A stretch of 64,000 nt of DNA from Paludibacter jiangxiensis (GTDB taxonomy: Bacteria > Bacteroidota > Bacteroidia > Bacteroidales > Paludibacteraceae): the NCBI GenBank assembly GCA_945870155.1, contig CAMBSB010000004.1:20134-84133 (forward strand), written 5' to 3'. A model generated the notes under the pieces. The model was given only the letters and a program-made list of their open reading frames with translations, searched no databases and was not told the DNA's origin. The translations under genes and the position numbers were made by a program. Positions 49,401 through 60,200 of this stretch are shown in pieces; the stretch's first letter is position 1, and every line of letters starts with the position of its first letter.

Positions 49401-52400
49401 CGATTTTACTTCGCCACTAGTGTTTCTGATACCAATCATTATATTTTCTACATTCGAAATTGATGGATTTCCTACAACCCTTATTTTATTTTTTCCTTTA
49501 TCGTAAAATGGAATTAAATCAGAAATATAGGATCCATCTTGCTTGGATTGGTTGCGTTTAGTTTTAGCAGCTGTGAGCACATCAAATGAGAAATCGAACA
49601 TATTTTCAGGATACCAAACTATAGCGCGATCAGCTTCTGTGTCGGTATAAGTTCCTTCCGGAGTCAATTTCAATGGAATTTCATATTCATAATAATTATT
49701 TACCATATCAGAACCCATGCGAATAAAGCATGACAACTGATTATCTCCCAGATTATGAACATCTTCAGGTAATTTTTCGGCATGTACAAACATTTGTAAA
49801 CGTTTGTATTGACGCATGTCATAAGCGGTTTTTTTATAAACTGCACGGGCATCATTTGGCGAAAGTTCATTCACTTTCAATACCATAGCCTGTTCGTTCA
49901 GCTGCAATAACTGAGCCTGACCCGGATCAGAAACACGAGTTACACCCGGAGGTAACACATAATTTACAGGTGATTTATCTGCATTTTCTTCAATATTAAC
50001 TGCTTGTACATCAAGCGTTCCTAAGGATACAGGCAAATTGCCCGCCGTGTAAAGCTCTTTTGTGAAACTTCTCCATTCGCCACGAACTAAATCCATAGTT
50101 GCAAAGCGAAGATGCGTTTCTTTTTCAAAATCGGTCATAAACATACGCACGAAACGAATGGATTTAAAATTACGGATACTTCCAACTTTACCTCCATCTT
50201 TATCATAATCTCTGATTGGAATTTTAAACTGATACCAGGTAACTTTTTCTTCTTTTCCATTGGCTAAAGTTACATTGGAAGTATAACTATCGGTAATTCG
50301 GTTTTTGCCAATTTGCATGGAATCACGGCGGATAGAAATTTTATATTGAAAATACTTTTCGTATTCATTCAAAGTATTGTCCATATTAACATCCTCTACA
50401 TCGGGTAGTGAAGTAGCAGTTGTCGAAAAATTATCAGTTGTATTATTGGCTGCATCCGGCGAGTTACCATCTGTACCATTATATCTTTTATATCGCGTTA
50501 AAATATTGGCACTTTGGGTATCATAATAATTACCTTTGTAAAATTGGTAATCATCACCCGATGGGTCATTAATTGGTGAAAATTTATCTTCACTCATACG
50601 TTCGAGTGTCGAAGCATTGACTTTGGCTTTCACTTTATCAACATAGTCTTTGTATGTTGGAAAAATAAATTCTTTTTCGGTGGAAAGTCCATCTAAACCT
50701 ACGTCTTGATTTTTTCTGGCACCTACATTATTATCAAAAGCAGTTACTGTAGACTGTGTTTTAGGCACTCTACCCCAAATTGTTGACTCTGTTTTAGTAT
50801 CATCACCATCAAAAGACAAACCATGTTCAAAAAACTTTTTACCATCCTTTAAAATATCTTCACTTACATCACCCAAATTAAAATATAAATCGCCTCCTTT
50901 ATCTGTTCTATTTTCATCGTAAATAAAAGGATCCATCATCCAAAATTCGATATATTCGATATTTGATTTTTCAAAATCTGTTGCATCAAAACGGCGCATA
51001 ATACCTCCCCAACGATCTTTAGGATTTTTCAAAAACCCATTCTGATCCATTCCATCAATATCCAAATTATATGGACCCCGTTCGTTAGGATAAAACGAAA
51101 GATTCATAACAGTAAGTGTCGACCGGTCAGTAAAAAGTTGTTGTTTATTTGGGAAAACTTCCTTGTAAAGGACATCGCGTGTATAATGATTTGATTGTGA
51201 TTCTAAATTGTTTTGCAAATTTTTTGGCGTACTCGAGCCAGGAGTTTTGGTATTTAAAATCTGATCGACATAATACCAAGACATCAAGGCACGGTTTTTC
51301 CCATATTCAATGGTATTTTTTGTTGCTTCTTCAAAAAATGATGGGGTTGCCGACAAATACCAATTGAAAGGATAATGAATATCAATGGATGTTTTTGTTG
51401 ATTCAAAATCATCGAGATATGCCAATCCTTGTTTGCTTACAACTTTTGAATGTCCCGGAATTAATTGTGCAAACTCGGCGTTTAAAGCTATTGTAGATGG
51501 TTTTGTTGCGTTTACAAAGGGTAGTTTATCCAACATATTGGTCAAAAACTGTGATTCAGTTCGCCAAGCAGTATTTAATCCCCAAATTGTATTGGAAATA
51601 GGCTCACTACCTGTATTTACTTTTGTGGTTAAAGGCGTCTCCGACAAATGCATGATTGTTCCGCCTAAAGTAAAATTCTTATTGAATTCATACTCTAAAT
51701 GCGTACCCAACAAGGACTTACGTTGCATGCTAAACATGGATTGATTTTCGAGTTTAACATCGATATTTGTACCAGATTCTAAAATTGATTGGTTAATAAT
51801 ATTCACACTTCCCATGGTGTAATCAACCGTATAATCAACATTTTCGGTAAGCGTAGCGCCACCTGCAGTAACTGTAACCGAACCACGCGGTACATTCATG
51901 GCATTCAATCGAATTTCAGAACCGCTTGATGACTTATATTCACCAACAATTCTAAATTTATTTTTCTCGCTAAGTTCCTGAGCTACAACTAAGGTAGAAT
52001 CGTATAGTTCCTGAAAAACATATTTATTAGCTATAATACTATCACCAATTGCTTTTCTTAAGTGCGACCCAAAAGGTTCGAGAACGGGGAAAATAATTCT
52101 TCCTGAACTTGACATGGCTGTTAGTCCTTCCACATAGTCAAAACGACCATCGGGAGTTAAATTATTTTTCTGGTCAAGTCTATCCAAATTCATTACCCGA
52201 AGTAATAATTTATTTTTTATGTTTCCTTCGGTAATATATTGCATCTCGGTTCCAACTGAATCATTGCGGTAAACCACATTCAGTTCAAATTTTTCGGCTT
52301 CCATCTGCATTGCACCTAAGGAATACACGTTTTTCATCATCAAATCCCAAGTAGCAAGTTGTGGTGATTGCGCTGTACTTTTTATCAATTTTATCAACAA

Positions 52401-53891
52401 TGCATCCGGAGCAGTTACAGCATCGGTCGAAAACTCACCTACCTGAAAAATTTTACCCCCGTAACTATATTCATAAGCAACTCCCAAAACTTCGTCGGGG
52501 TTTAAAGTAGAACGAAGCGACAAAATACCTAAGGTACTATTAAAAGTGTATTCAGATGATTCAAGTCGACGAGCACTTTCAATTTTTTCATAATCTTCGC
52601 CTCCAATAATGTCATTTGTGCCAAAATTATCCGAAAGTACAGAATTTGTTTTCTGAATATCCCGAACATCGGTCAGGTTTTTAACCAAATCATAGAGTTT
52701 ATTTGCATTATTTTGAGGCAAATTTCCTGCACCAATCTTTGTCCAAAAATTATTATCAATTCTTTTAGGTTCACCTAAATCCATAAAAGCCACGATATTA
52801 CGTGCCTGATCGTAATCGGCTCTTTTATTTGTAATCCACACTTCAATCCTGTTAATAGTTATACCTGATGAAACCTGTGGTAGATTACTCATGGCATCTT
52901 CATAATTTTCTCTGAAATAATGACCAATAAAAAAATGCCTGTTCTCGTCATAATTATCAGCGCTAATAGTAAAATCGCTGGTTTGAGCACCACCTTTTGA
53001 ACTAACTGTTTTTGTTTCAGAATTTTGCTGAGTTGCAATTGCTGAAACGCTCAATTTTCCAAATTTTAAATCTGTTTTAATACCAAATAGAGCCGTACTT
53101 CCAGTAATCAATGAGCTATTCAGAGGCATACTAACGTTCCCCGCTTGCAAATTTTGAATAATATCATCTTCCTTGCCTTTGTAAGCCAATTTCACCATCT
53201 TCTGATCAAAATCAAAAGTTGATTCTGTATTATAATTTAAACCCAAATTTACTTTATCCCCCACAGTTCCTGTTACATTCATTTGAATTTTCATATCAAA
53301 ATCGGGCGTAATAGTTGATCTGTTTCGTTCCGTAAGAGCAGGATTATCTATTTTGTTTTGCTTAATTCCAAACACCAATTCGGCTGAACCGGAAGTACGA
53401 ACCTGAACACCACCAGGACCAAATATCTTATCGGCTGGACCGATATTAAATTTCATATCTGTAAGCGAAAACTTATCTTCATTGGATCTTTCTGAAGAAA
53501 TATTTTTTTCTTTCCAATAATCACGTATTTCTTTTTGAGCCGAATAATTTCTATATTCATTTTCAGTCATTAAATAGGGAGTTGCAATTTCCATATCACC
53601 AACTTGAATTTTGAACACATAAGTACCGGTTTTAGGATTATATTCAACCACAGATTTTACATTCTCAGGCTGTTTTGAATCCATAGGATAGCTTTGCTCT
53701 ATGTCCTCAAAGGTATTTTGAGTATATTTTTTAATAGGGAATTTTTTCAGTGTATCTTTTTCAACTACAGGACTATTAACATCCTGAATTTCAAAATCAA
53801 CTATTGGAGCTGAACTCATAAATGCGTAAACAGTGCTTACCACAACTATAAGGAATACAATGATTGGAAAGATTCTTTTAATATATATCAT
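46485..53891 (-). CDS. sprA: Cell surface / gliding motility protein SprA (T9SS translocon)
   Basis: 2468-aa OM protein; GPADKIFGPGGVQVRTSGSAELVFGIKQNKIDNP, NAEFAQLIPGHSKV, YLDDFESTKTSIDI, GEIWVNELRMSEFNEEGGWAA; adjacent to ruvA. Confidence 0.95.
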   Translation of the reverse strand: MIYIKRIFPIIVFLIVVVSTVYAFMSSAPIVDFEIQDVNSPVVEKDTLKKFPIKKYTQNTFEDIEQSYPMDSKQPENVKSVVEYNPKTGTYVFKIQVGDMEIATPYLMTENEYRNYSAQKEIRDYWKEKNISSERSNEDKFSLTDMKFNIGPADKIFGPGGVQVRTSGSAELVFGIKQNKIDNPALTERNRSTITPDFDMKIQMNVTGTVGDKVNLGLNYNTESTFDFDQKMVKLAYKGKEDDIIQNLQAGNVSMPLNSSLITGSTALFGIKTDLKFGKLSVSAIATQQNSETKTVSSKGGAQTSDFTISADNYDENRHFFIGHYFRENYEDAMSNLPQVSSGITINRIEVWITNKRADYDQARNIVAFMDLGEPKRIDNNFWTKIGAGNLPQNNANKLYDLVKNLTDVRDIQKTNSVLSDNFGTNDIIGGEDYEKIESARRLESSEYTFNSTLGILSLRSTLNPDEVLGVAYEYSYGGKIFQVGEFSTDAVTAPDALLIKLIKSTAQSPQLATWDLMMKNVYSLGAMQMEAEKFELNVVYRNDSVGTEMQYITEGNIKNKLLLRVMNLDRLDQKNNLTPDGRFDYVEGLTAMSSSGRIIFPVLEPFGSHLRKAIGDSIIANKYVFQELYDSTLVVAQELSEKNKFRIVGEYKSSSGSEIRLNAMNVPRGSVTVTAGGATLTENVDYTVDYTMGSVNIINQSILESGTNIDVKLENQSMFSMQRKSLLGTHLEYEFNKNFTLGGTIMHLSETPLTTKVNTGSEPISNTIWGLNTAWRTESQFLTNMLDKLPFVNATKPSTIALNAEFAQLIPGHSKVVSKQGLAYLDDFESTKTSIDIHYPFNWYLSATPSFFEEATKNTIEYGKNRALMSWYYVDQILNTKTPGSSTPKNLQNNLESQSNHYTRDVLYKEVFPNKQQLFTDRSTLTVMNLSFYPNERGPYNLDIDGMDQNGFLKNPKDRWGGIMRRFDATDFEKSNIEYIEFWMMDPFIYDENRTDKGGDLYFNLGDVSEDILKDGKKFFEHGLSFDGDDTKTESTIWGRVPKTQSTVTAFDNNVGARKNQDVGLDGLSTEKEFIFPTYKDYVDKVKAKVNASTLERMSEDKFSPINDPSGDDYQFYKGNYYDTQSANILTRYKRYNGTDGNSPDAANNTTDNFSTTATSLPDVEDVNMDNTLNEYEKYFQYKISIRRDSMQIGKNRITDSYTSNVTLANGKEEKVTWYQFKIPIRDYDKDGGKVGSIRNFKSIRFVRMFMTDFEKETHLRFATMDLVRGEWRSFTKELYTAGNLPVSLGTLDVQAVNIEENADKSPVNYVLPPGVTRVSDPGQAQLLQLNEQAMVLKVNELSPNDARAVYKKTAYDMRQYKRLQMFVHAEKLPEDVHNLGDNQLSCFIRMGSDMVNNYYEYEIPLKLTPEGTYTDTEADRAIVWYPENMFDFSFDVLTAAKTKRNQSKQDGSYISDLIPFYDKGKNKIRVVGNPSISNVENIMIGIRNTSGEVKSGEIWVNELRMSEFNEEGGWAAMGNLAIGLSDLGNVNLSGRVETAGYGSIESNVMDRRNDDLYQMNFSTSLELGRFLPEKAKIQLPAYFSYTDEKLTPKYNPLDEDVLLNDALNAMKNKAQRDTLTMNSQTRNTSKSFNISSARINIKSKTPQIYDPANLSFTYAYTETNQSSAEIETNLIKQERAALNYDFSFNPQPVEPFKNIKALKKPAFKIISDFNFNYLPSSLSFNTDMNRQFSQIKLRDLAQVGAPTNFDLSFSKDFMWNRNFDIKYDMTKSLHFTYQSAMNSNIEEAYFTPEIGKDYYEQWRDTVWSSIKKLGNPYTFQQVFSASWTLPINKIPLLDWINANTSYNSTYSWNRSALMKGKTEIGNIATTMGAWSADAQLNFETLYNKSKYLKELNRKFASQQNNNQKFNPKTYNQVVKLEKNQKITITHNLGSEKIALIAKTKTGKAFPVDYKTVNATSLEISPKLNMDSISVSVITLDPNMQSAGRNVIDFATRLIMMTRRASITYRQSNSMVLPGFRNQPGILGQEKDNNGLNAPGYGFAFGFFDANTINNAVKNDWLIMNDSIVNPASTAFTSDLDIKASLEPFPGFKIDLNAKRYTADNTTVQYMFDGMPRTFTGSYNITQISLATAFKPIGDVTNNYASDVFDNFLANRQIIANRLNAKLERTKYPSTGFFAEDETIKGKDYDSKKGIYGINSSDVLIPAFLAAYNGRDANNMDTNPFLSILNILPNWRINFDGLTRIPWVKDNFRNISLTHAYTSRYSVGNYTSFSTWVAMDDNNALGYVRDVQSNNPIPSSPYDIASVSITEQFAPLIGINAALKNSMTTKLEYRKQRNLALNLTSTQLIEASSDEFVVGVGYLLKDFDVIMKLKNSQQTRVTNDLKLSADLSYKDIKTLLRKIDENITQASSGNKMFTLKIIADYVFSSKINIQMYFDRQMSTPLISSSFPVSSTNFGMSFKFMLTR

Positions 53892-54132
53892 AAATTATTT
53901 CAGAAAAGTTTAATTTGTGAGGTCATCACATAACAATCGCAGATTTGTTTTTAGGTTTTCGTATTGTTATTTATTTTTAGGTGTAGGATTTATATCTATT
54001 GTTTTTTTACTTATTTGTAATTAAGGTATTTAAGTAAAGAGCAAAGTAGATTATTGTACTCATAATTTATTGTAAATCTGCTCTTTACTAATTGGTAAAT
54101 TTAAAAATTGTAAATACTTATATTTATTTGAA

Positions 54133-54723
54133 TTACATCATTTTTAATGCTAATTTTATCAGTTGCTCAACCCTTAAATTTGGTTCACTTTTTTGAATTT
54201 GCTCTACTGTTTTTTGCGAAGCTGAAGCTACAAAACCAAGCATAACCAATGCTGAAACAGCCTCGTCTCTCACTTGATTATTAACAGATGGTATTACACT
54301 ATTTCCTGAATCAAGTCCAGCAATTTTGAGAATTTTATCTTTTAAATCAATAATAATTCTTTGTGCTGTTTTTGTTCCAATTCCTTTGATGGCATTCAGA
54401 GCAGTTACATTGCTTGTAGCAATCATATCCTGAATTTCCTGCGCCGAATACGATGACATTATCATACGGGCAGTATTGGCTCCAATACCTGAAACTGATA
54501 TTAATAATAAAAAAAGTTGACGTTCACTTTGATTCAAGAAACCAAAAAGCAAGTGAGCATCCTCTCTAATAGCTTCATATACATACAATTTAGCTTTTGG
54601 ATTTGTGTTAAGCACCGAGTAAGTAGGTAGACTTATGTGTATGCAATACCCTACACCACCTGTATCAATTACCACAAAAGCCGGTGTTAACTCAGCAATT
54701 TCTCCTTTTATATAGTCTATCAT
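54133..54723 (-). CDS. ruvA: Holliday junction branch migration protein RuvA
   Basis: MIDYIKGEIAELTPAFVVIDTGGVGYCIHISLPT, SVSGIGANTARMIMSS, IKGIGTKTAQRIIIDLKDK. Confidence 0.97.
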   Translation of the reverse strand: MIDYIKGEIAELTPAFVVIDTGGVGYCIHISLPTYSVLNTNPKAKLYVYEAIREDAHLLFGFLNQSERQLFLLLISVSGIGANTARMIMSSYSAQEIQDMIATSNVTALNAIKGIGTKTAQRIIIDLKDKILKIAGLDSGNSVIPSVNNQVRDEAVSALVMLGFVASASQKTVEQIQKSEPNLRVEQLIKLALKMM

Positions 54724-54974
54724 CTGTAATAATTATTTAAATGCAAATGTACTTATTTTTATCATAATTACAATAAGTTTAATCTGGATGAACCTAATTT
54801 TCAGCATTGAAATGAATAACGTTGAAAGTATTTAAAAAGTACAATTAAAAAGTTAAAAGAATTGAAAATGAATAAAAGTCAAGTATAAGAAATTAATATG
54901 AGCTTAAACATTTAAGAATAATTGTTGTTATAAGCAATAAATAAACTAATTATTCATCTCGAAAAATTTAAATT

Positions 54975-55649
54975 ATGAAACAAGTAATTTTGACTTTAGC
55001 ACTTATTCTCACTGCATTATTTTCTAGTTTTGCTCAGCATAAACTTCCGGGTCTTCCATATAAATATAGTGCATTGGAACCTTTTGTTGATAGCACAACT
55101 ATGTATATTCATTTAAATAACCATCATGCTGCTTATGTAAATAATCTGAACAAAGCATTGGAAAAATATCCTGAACTTCAGAATAAAAGCATAGAAGAAC
55201 TTTTAACTGGTTTTAATAATTTACCTGCCGACATTCAAACAGTTGTACGCAATAGTGGTGGAGGACATTATAACCACATGCTTTTTTGGAAAATTTTAGC
55301 TCCCGCTAAAACAACTTCTATCTCAGAAAAAATGGAAAAAGCAATTATTAAAGACTTTAAATCGATAGATGCTTTCAAAGCAGAATTTGAAACTGCTGCA
55401 GCATCACGCTTTGGTTCAGGCTGGGCATGGTTAATTAAACTTCCTTCAGGAAAACTAAGCATAGTTTCAACTGCTAATCAGGATAATAACATTATGCAAA
55501 TTGCGGAAATAAAAGGTAAACCAATTTTAGCTCTTGATGTTTGGGAACATGCGTATTATCTTAAATACCAGTCTAAAAGGGCTGCTTATATCAAAGCTTT
55601 CTGGAATATTGTAAATTGGACTGAAGTAGAAAGACTATATAATGAATAA
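54975..55649 (+). CDS. Fe/Mn superoxide dismutase with N-terminal signal peptide
   Basis: MKQVILTLALILTALFSSFAQ + LPYKYSALEPFVD, HLNNHHAAYVNNLNKAL, GGGHYNHMLFWKIL, LDVWEHAYYLKYQSKRAAYI. Confidence 0.95.
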   Translation: MKQVILTLALILTALFSSFAQHKLPGLPYKYSALEPFVDSTTMYIHLNNHHAAYVNNLNKALEKYPELQNKSIEELLTGFNNLPADIQTVVRNSGGGHYNHMLFWKILAPAKTTSISEKMEKAIIKDFKSIDAFKAEFETAAASRFGSGWAWLIKLPSGKLSIVSTANQDNNIMQIAEIKGKPILALDVWEHAYYLKYQSKRAAYIKAFWNIVNWTEVERLYNE

Positions 55650-55671
55650 ACTTTTCAGTTAAAGACAAGAA

Positions 55672-55710
55672 AAAACGCAAAGTGTAAATTTTTATACTTT
55701 GCGTTTTTTT
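55672..55710. terminator. Bidirectional terminator between sod and metallophosphoesterase
   Basis: AAAAACGCAAAGTGTAAATTTTTATACTTTGCGTTTTTTT. Confidence 0.85.
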
Positions 55711-55749
55711 GTTTACTATTCTGATATTTAGCTCATTACGGAAATTAAA

Positions 55750-56865
55750 TCAATACTTTAAATTAATTACCACTAGCTCCGATTGCGTTCCAATTCTGTA
55801 TTGCGGACCCCAAAGACCTAAACCCGAAGAAACATAATAATGAGTTTTACCTTTTTTCATATAGCCATGTGTAAGTTCATACATAAGTTTAACTATCAGA
55901 TTTACAGGAAAAAACTGACCATTGTGTGTATGTCCTGAAATTTGCAAATCAACCTCATTTTCCTGAGCTTCGTTCAGTTTAAATGGTTGGTGATCAAGCA
56001 AAATTATCGGTTTTGATTTATCCAAATTTTGGACTAAATCTCCCAGTTTTTTACGAAGATTGTTTGTTTTATCATCTCTACCAACCAAGTAAAAACTATT
56101 GTCAATCAAAGCAATAGAATCGCGTAAAACTTGAATTCCTGCTGTTTTCAAATACTCAGCTGTTGAAAATGGATTTTCGGCATAAAATTCATGATTTCCA
56201 CTAATTGCAAAAACTCCCAAAGGTGCCTTGATCTGACTCAATTCTTCTGACATTTTCTGATCGATAAGTGGTTGGGTGGAATTATCAGCTATATCGCCCG
56301 CCATTAAAACAATATCCGGCTTTTGTGAATTAATTAAATCGACATACTTCTTCAATTGTTTCTTTTCTATTGATACTCCCAAATGAATATCACTTACTGC
56401 CACAATTTTTAACGATTTATGCTGCAAAGGTTTTTCTACTTGTAGATCGAGATTTACAATAGTTGGGTGATTAAACTTATAATTACCATAAATCATTGCA
56501 ACGAAAATAAGTGGTAAAGTACCAAAAAACACCCACATTCTGAATGCTTTCATGCCAACAGGGGCAAAGTGCAAAACCAAGTTGAACAAACGAACAATAT
56601 CAACCAAAAAGAATGATAACAACAAGTAAATAAGCACTATAAAATAGCTAAAACCTACAAAACTTATTACTTTGGCCAACTCAGGCGACAAAGCCCCTCT
56701 GGACATCATGCCCACCAGCAATACAATTAAAAACAAAATATGGGCGCCCACATACCAATATTTGATTTGCCCAAAAGTAGATAAAACCTGCCAACCTCTT
56801 AAACTTGCTAATCCTACCAAAAGCAATATAAAACTAAATACGAAAAGAAAAAAAGTTATTTTCAT
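55750..56865 (-). CDS. Membrane metallophosphoesterase
   Basis: VAVSDIHLG, VLMAGDIADNS, FAISGNHEFY, LQISGHTHNGQFFPVNLI. Confidence 0.94.
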   Translation of the reverse strand: MKITFFLFVFSFILLLVGLASLRGWQVLSTFGQIKYWYVGAHILFLIVLLVGMMSRGALSPELAKVISFVGFSYFIVLIYLLLSFFLVDIVRLFNLVLHFAPVGMKAFRMWVFFGTLPLIFVAMIYGNYKFNHPTIVNLDLQVEKPLQHKSLKIVAVSDIHLGVSIEKKQLKKYVDLINSQKPDIVLMAGDIADNSTQPLIDQKMSEELSQIKAPLGVFAISGNHEFYAENPFSTAEYLKTAGIQVLRDSIALIDNSFYLVGRDDKTNNLRKKLGDLVQNLDKSKPIILLDHQPFKLNEAQENEVDLQISGHTHNGQFFPVNLIVKLMYELTHGYMKKGKTHYYVSSGLGLWGPQYRIGTQSELVVINLKY

Positions 56866-57285
56866 TATGAATAATTTTTAATAGATAATTGGCAATTAAA
56901 CGTTAAAGAGACGAATATGTTTTTTGAATAACATAATTTAATAAAATATTTAATTATGATATAAAAGTTGATGTCAGAAATTTATTCACTCAAATCCGTC
57001 TCTGTCATAGAAAATTGTTTTGCAGAAAATAATCAAGAGAAAAACAAAAATTAACAGTAAAAATTGAAAGCAATAATTATAAAAAAATTGCAATTGCAAT
57101 CAAAATTTGATTCTTAATTTACAATTTGAAATTTTCCATATTTTCATCCTAAATTATCTGTATTTATATGCTGTTTTATGCAAAAAACAAGTATCTTTCG
57201 GAAAATTTAATACAAAATACACGGTGATTTTTAAATTAATCAACCACAAAAATGTTATTTTTAATCAAATCAACAATAAAATTTT

Positions 57286-60200
57286 ATGAATAAAATCACA
57301 TCAAACGAAGTCATTGAATGGGCAAAACAGTTTCTTGCCAAATCGGAAAAAGAAATAAGTACCGAAGAATTGAAGGAGCAAAAAAAATATGCTATTCTCA
57401 TTCAAAACCCCAATGACAAAGCACTTTTATCAAAATTACTGGATGAATCATCACAGATAAAGGACAATAAAAAGTTGGCACTTCGCATGAAAGTTTTAAT
57501 TGAAAAATACGGCGTTCCCGAATTTTTTAGTTCTACGGATGCTTATATGCTCAAGTTATTTACGGCTTTCGGTTATTGGTTCGATTTTATTGCTGTGCCT
57601 ATATTCAAAAAACGACTTCGCACCGATACATCTAAAGTAATTATCAACGAAAAACCCTCACTTTTAAACGAACATTTAAATTCAAGACGCAAACAAAATA
57701 TTGGTCAGAATGTGAATCTTTTGGGCGAAGTTGTGTTGGGAAATGGTGAAGCCAATTATAGATACGAACATTATCTGGAAGCATTAAAAGATCCCCGAAT
57801 CAACTATATTTCTATTAAAATTTCGGGTATTTATGCTCAAATTAATCCGCTTAATTACGAGCAAAACAAAATAGAGCTCTGCGAACGTTTAGCTCGTATA
57901 TATCAACAAGCCATTGATTTTAAATATATTAACGACAAAGGTGAACAAGTGAATAAATTTATTAACCTCGATATGGAGGAATATAAAGATACAGAACTTA
58001 CACTCGATGTTTTTAAAACAGTTTTGAGCTATCCTCAGTTTAAAAACTTTTCGGCAGGTATAGTTATTCAAGCATATTTGCCCGATGCCTGGGACTTTCA
58101 AACAGAACTGCTTGAATTCTCCAACAAAAGATTTTCCGAAGGTGGTGCGCCGCTTAAAATGCGCTTGGTAAAAGGGGCAAATTTGCAAATGGAAACCATA
58201 GTGTCATCACTCAAAGGATGGGAAAATCCGATTTTGGACACCAAAATTAAAGTGGATGCTAATTATTTACATATTTTGGACAGGGCCTTGTTGCCCGAAA
58301 ATGCCAAAGCTATGCATATTGGCGTGGCGTCACATAATTTTTTCAGCATAGCTTATGCTTATTTATTGGCACAGAAAAATGGAGTTGAAGATTATGTAAC
58401 ATTTGAAATGCTCGAAGGTATGGCCAATCACTTGCCACGCGTTATGCGACAGTTGGGCAAGCAAATCATACTTTATACCCCTGTGGTAAATGACGAGCAT
58501 TTTCTGAATGCTGTTTCCTATCTGGTTCGTAGATTGGACGAAAATACGGGTGTTGATAATTTTTTGAGTTATTCATTTAATTTGAAAGTAGATAGCAAAC
58601 AATGGAATTTTTTAGAAAGTCAATTTGTAGAGGCCTATATTCAAAAAGACAAACTTGTTTCTAAACCCAACAGAACTCAAAACAGACAGAGTCAAAAATC
58701 TAAAACTATTGATATACAGCATGTAAAAGAAAAATTCAGCAACGAACCCGATACCAACTTCGATTTAAAACAAAATCGTTTGTGGGCTGAGTCAATTCGG
58801 AAAAACTGGATGAAATCTCCAAATGAAACGGCTTATGAAATACCAATTCAAATTGGAGAAAAAGATTTCTTTTCGGAAAACAAATATTCGTATTATGATA
58901 GAAGTCAGGCGGAAGAAGTCTGTGTTTGTAAAGCAAATTTATCAAATTCAGAACAAATAAAAGAAATAATTCAAGTAGCCACAGCCGATGCCGGAAATTG
59001 GAGAAAAACTGAGCTGGAAAAAAGACATCAAACACTTTTGCAAGTGGCTGAAAATCTGGCAGAAAAGCGCGGACATCTGATAGGTTGTATGTCGGCTATT
59101 ACCGGAAAAACTATTTTAGAAGGCGATGTTGAAGTTTCCGAAGCCATAGATTTCTGCCGGTATTATCCCGAAACCATGCAGCAATTTGCTCAATTAAAGT
59201 CAATTACCATACAGCCTAAAGGCATAATATTAGTTATTCCGCCATGGAATTTCCCGTTGGCAATTCCGGTTGGAGGTGTTGCAGCGGCACTTGCCGGTGG
59301 AAATACGGTTATACTGAAACCTGCAACTGTAGCTCTGCCTGTTGCCTGGGAATTTGCAAAATGCTTTTGGGATGCTGGCGTTCCTAAAGATGCGCTTCAG
59401 GTGGTATGTACCGATGGACGCGAACCTCTGAATTTACTGACAGCACATCCTGCCATAAAACATATAATTTTAACTGGTGGAACTGATACTGCTTTCCGCT
59501 TATTGGCCAACAACCCTACTTGTATGCTATCGGCAGAAACAGGTGGTAAAAATGCAATAATATTAACTGCAAGTGGCGACAGCGATCATGCAATTCAAAA
59601 TATTATATCTTCGGCATTTAGCAATGCCGGTCAAAAATGTTCGGCTTGTTCCTTATTAATACTCGAAAAAGAAGTATATAACGATGCGAGTTTTAAAAGC
59701 AAACTCATTGATGCTGTTACAAGTATGCAAACCGGAAGTGTATGGAATGGTGGAAATATTGTAGGCCCAATGATAACTTCAAATAACGACAAACTACTTC
59801 ATGCCATCCATAATTTGGAAGAAGGTGAATGGTGGTTGGTAAAACCTGAATTTGTTGATGAGAAAAAATATATTTTGAAACCATGCGTTAAATGGGGAGT
59901 AAAACCCGATAGTTTCACTTTTAAAAACGAACTTTTTGCGCCATTGTTGGGTGTAGTTTGTATGGACGATTTGGCACATGGCATAAAATTGGTCAATAGT
60001 GGCGAATTTGGTTTGACTTCGGGTTTACAAAGTTTGGACGAAAGTGAACAAGAACTCTGGAAAAATAAAATTGAAGCGGGAAATCTATATATCAATCGTG
60101 GTATAACGGGTGCCATTGTGAGTCGTCAACCATTTGGAGGCATGAAAAGATCGGCCTTTGGCGGTGGAATAAAAGCCGGCGGACCCAATTATGTATCTTG

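Noticed and set aside
46943-51744. Plus- and minus-strand ORFs inside sprA
   Set aside because: Overlap a long conserved CDS; composition consistent with shadow ORFs.
57889-60116. Antisense ORFs within putA
   Set aside because: Shadow ORFs of a well-supported bifunctional enzyme.
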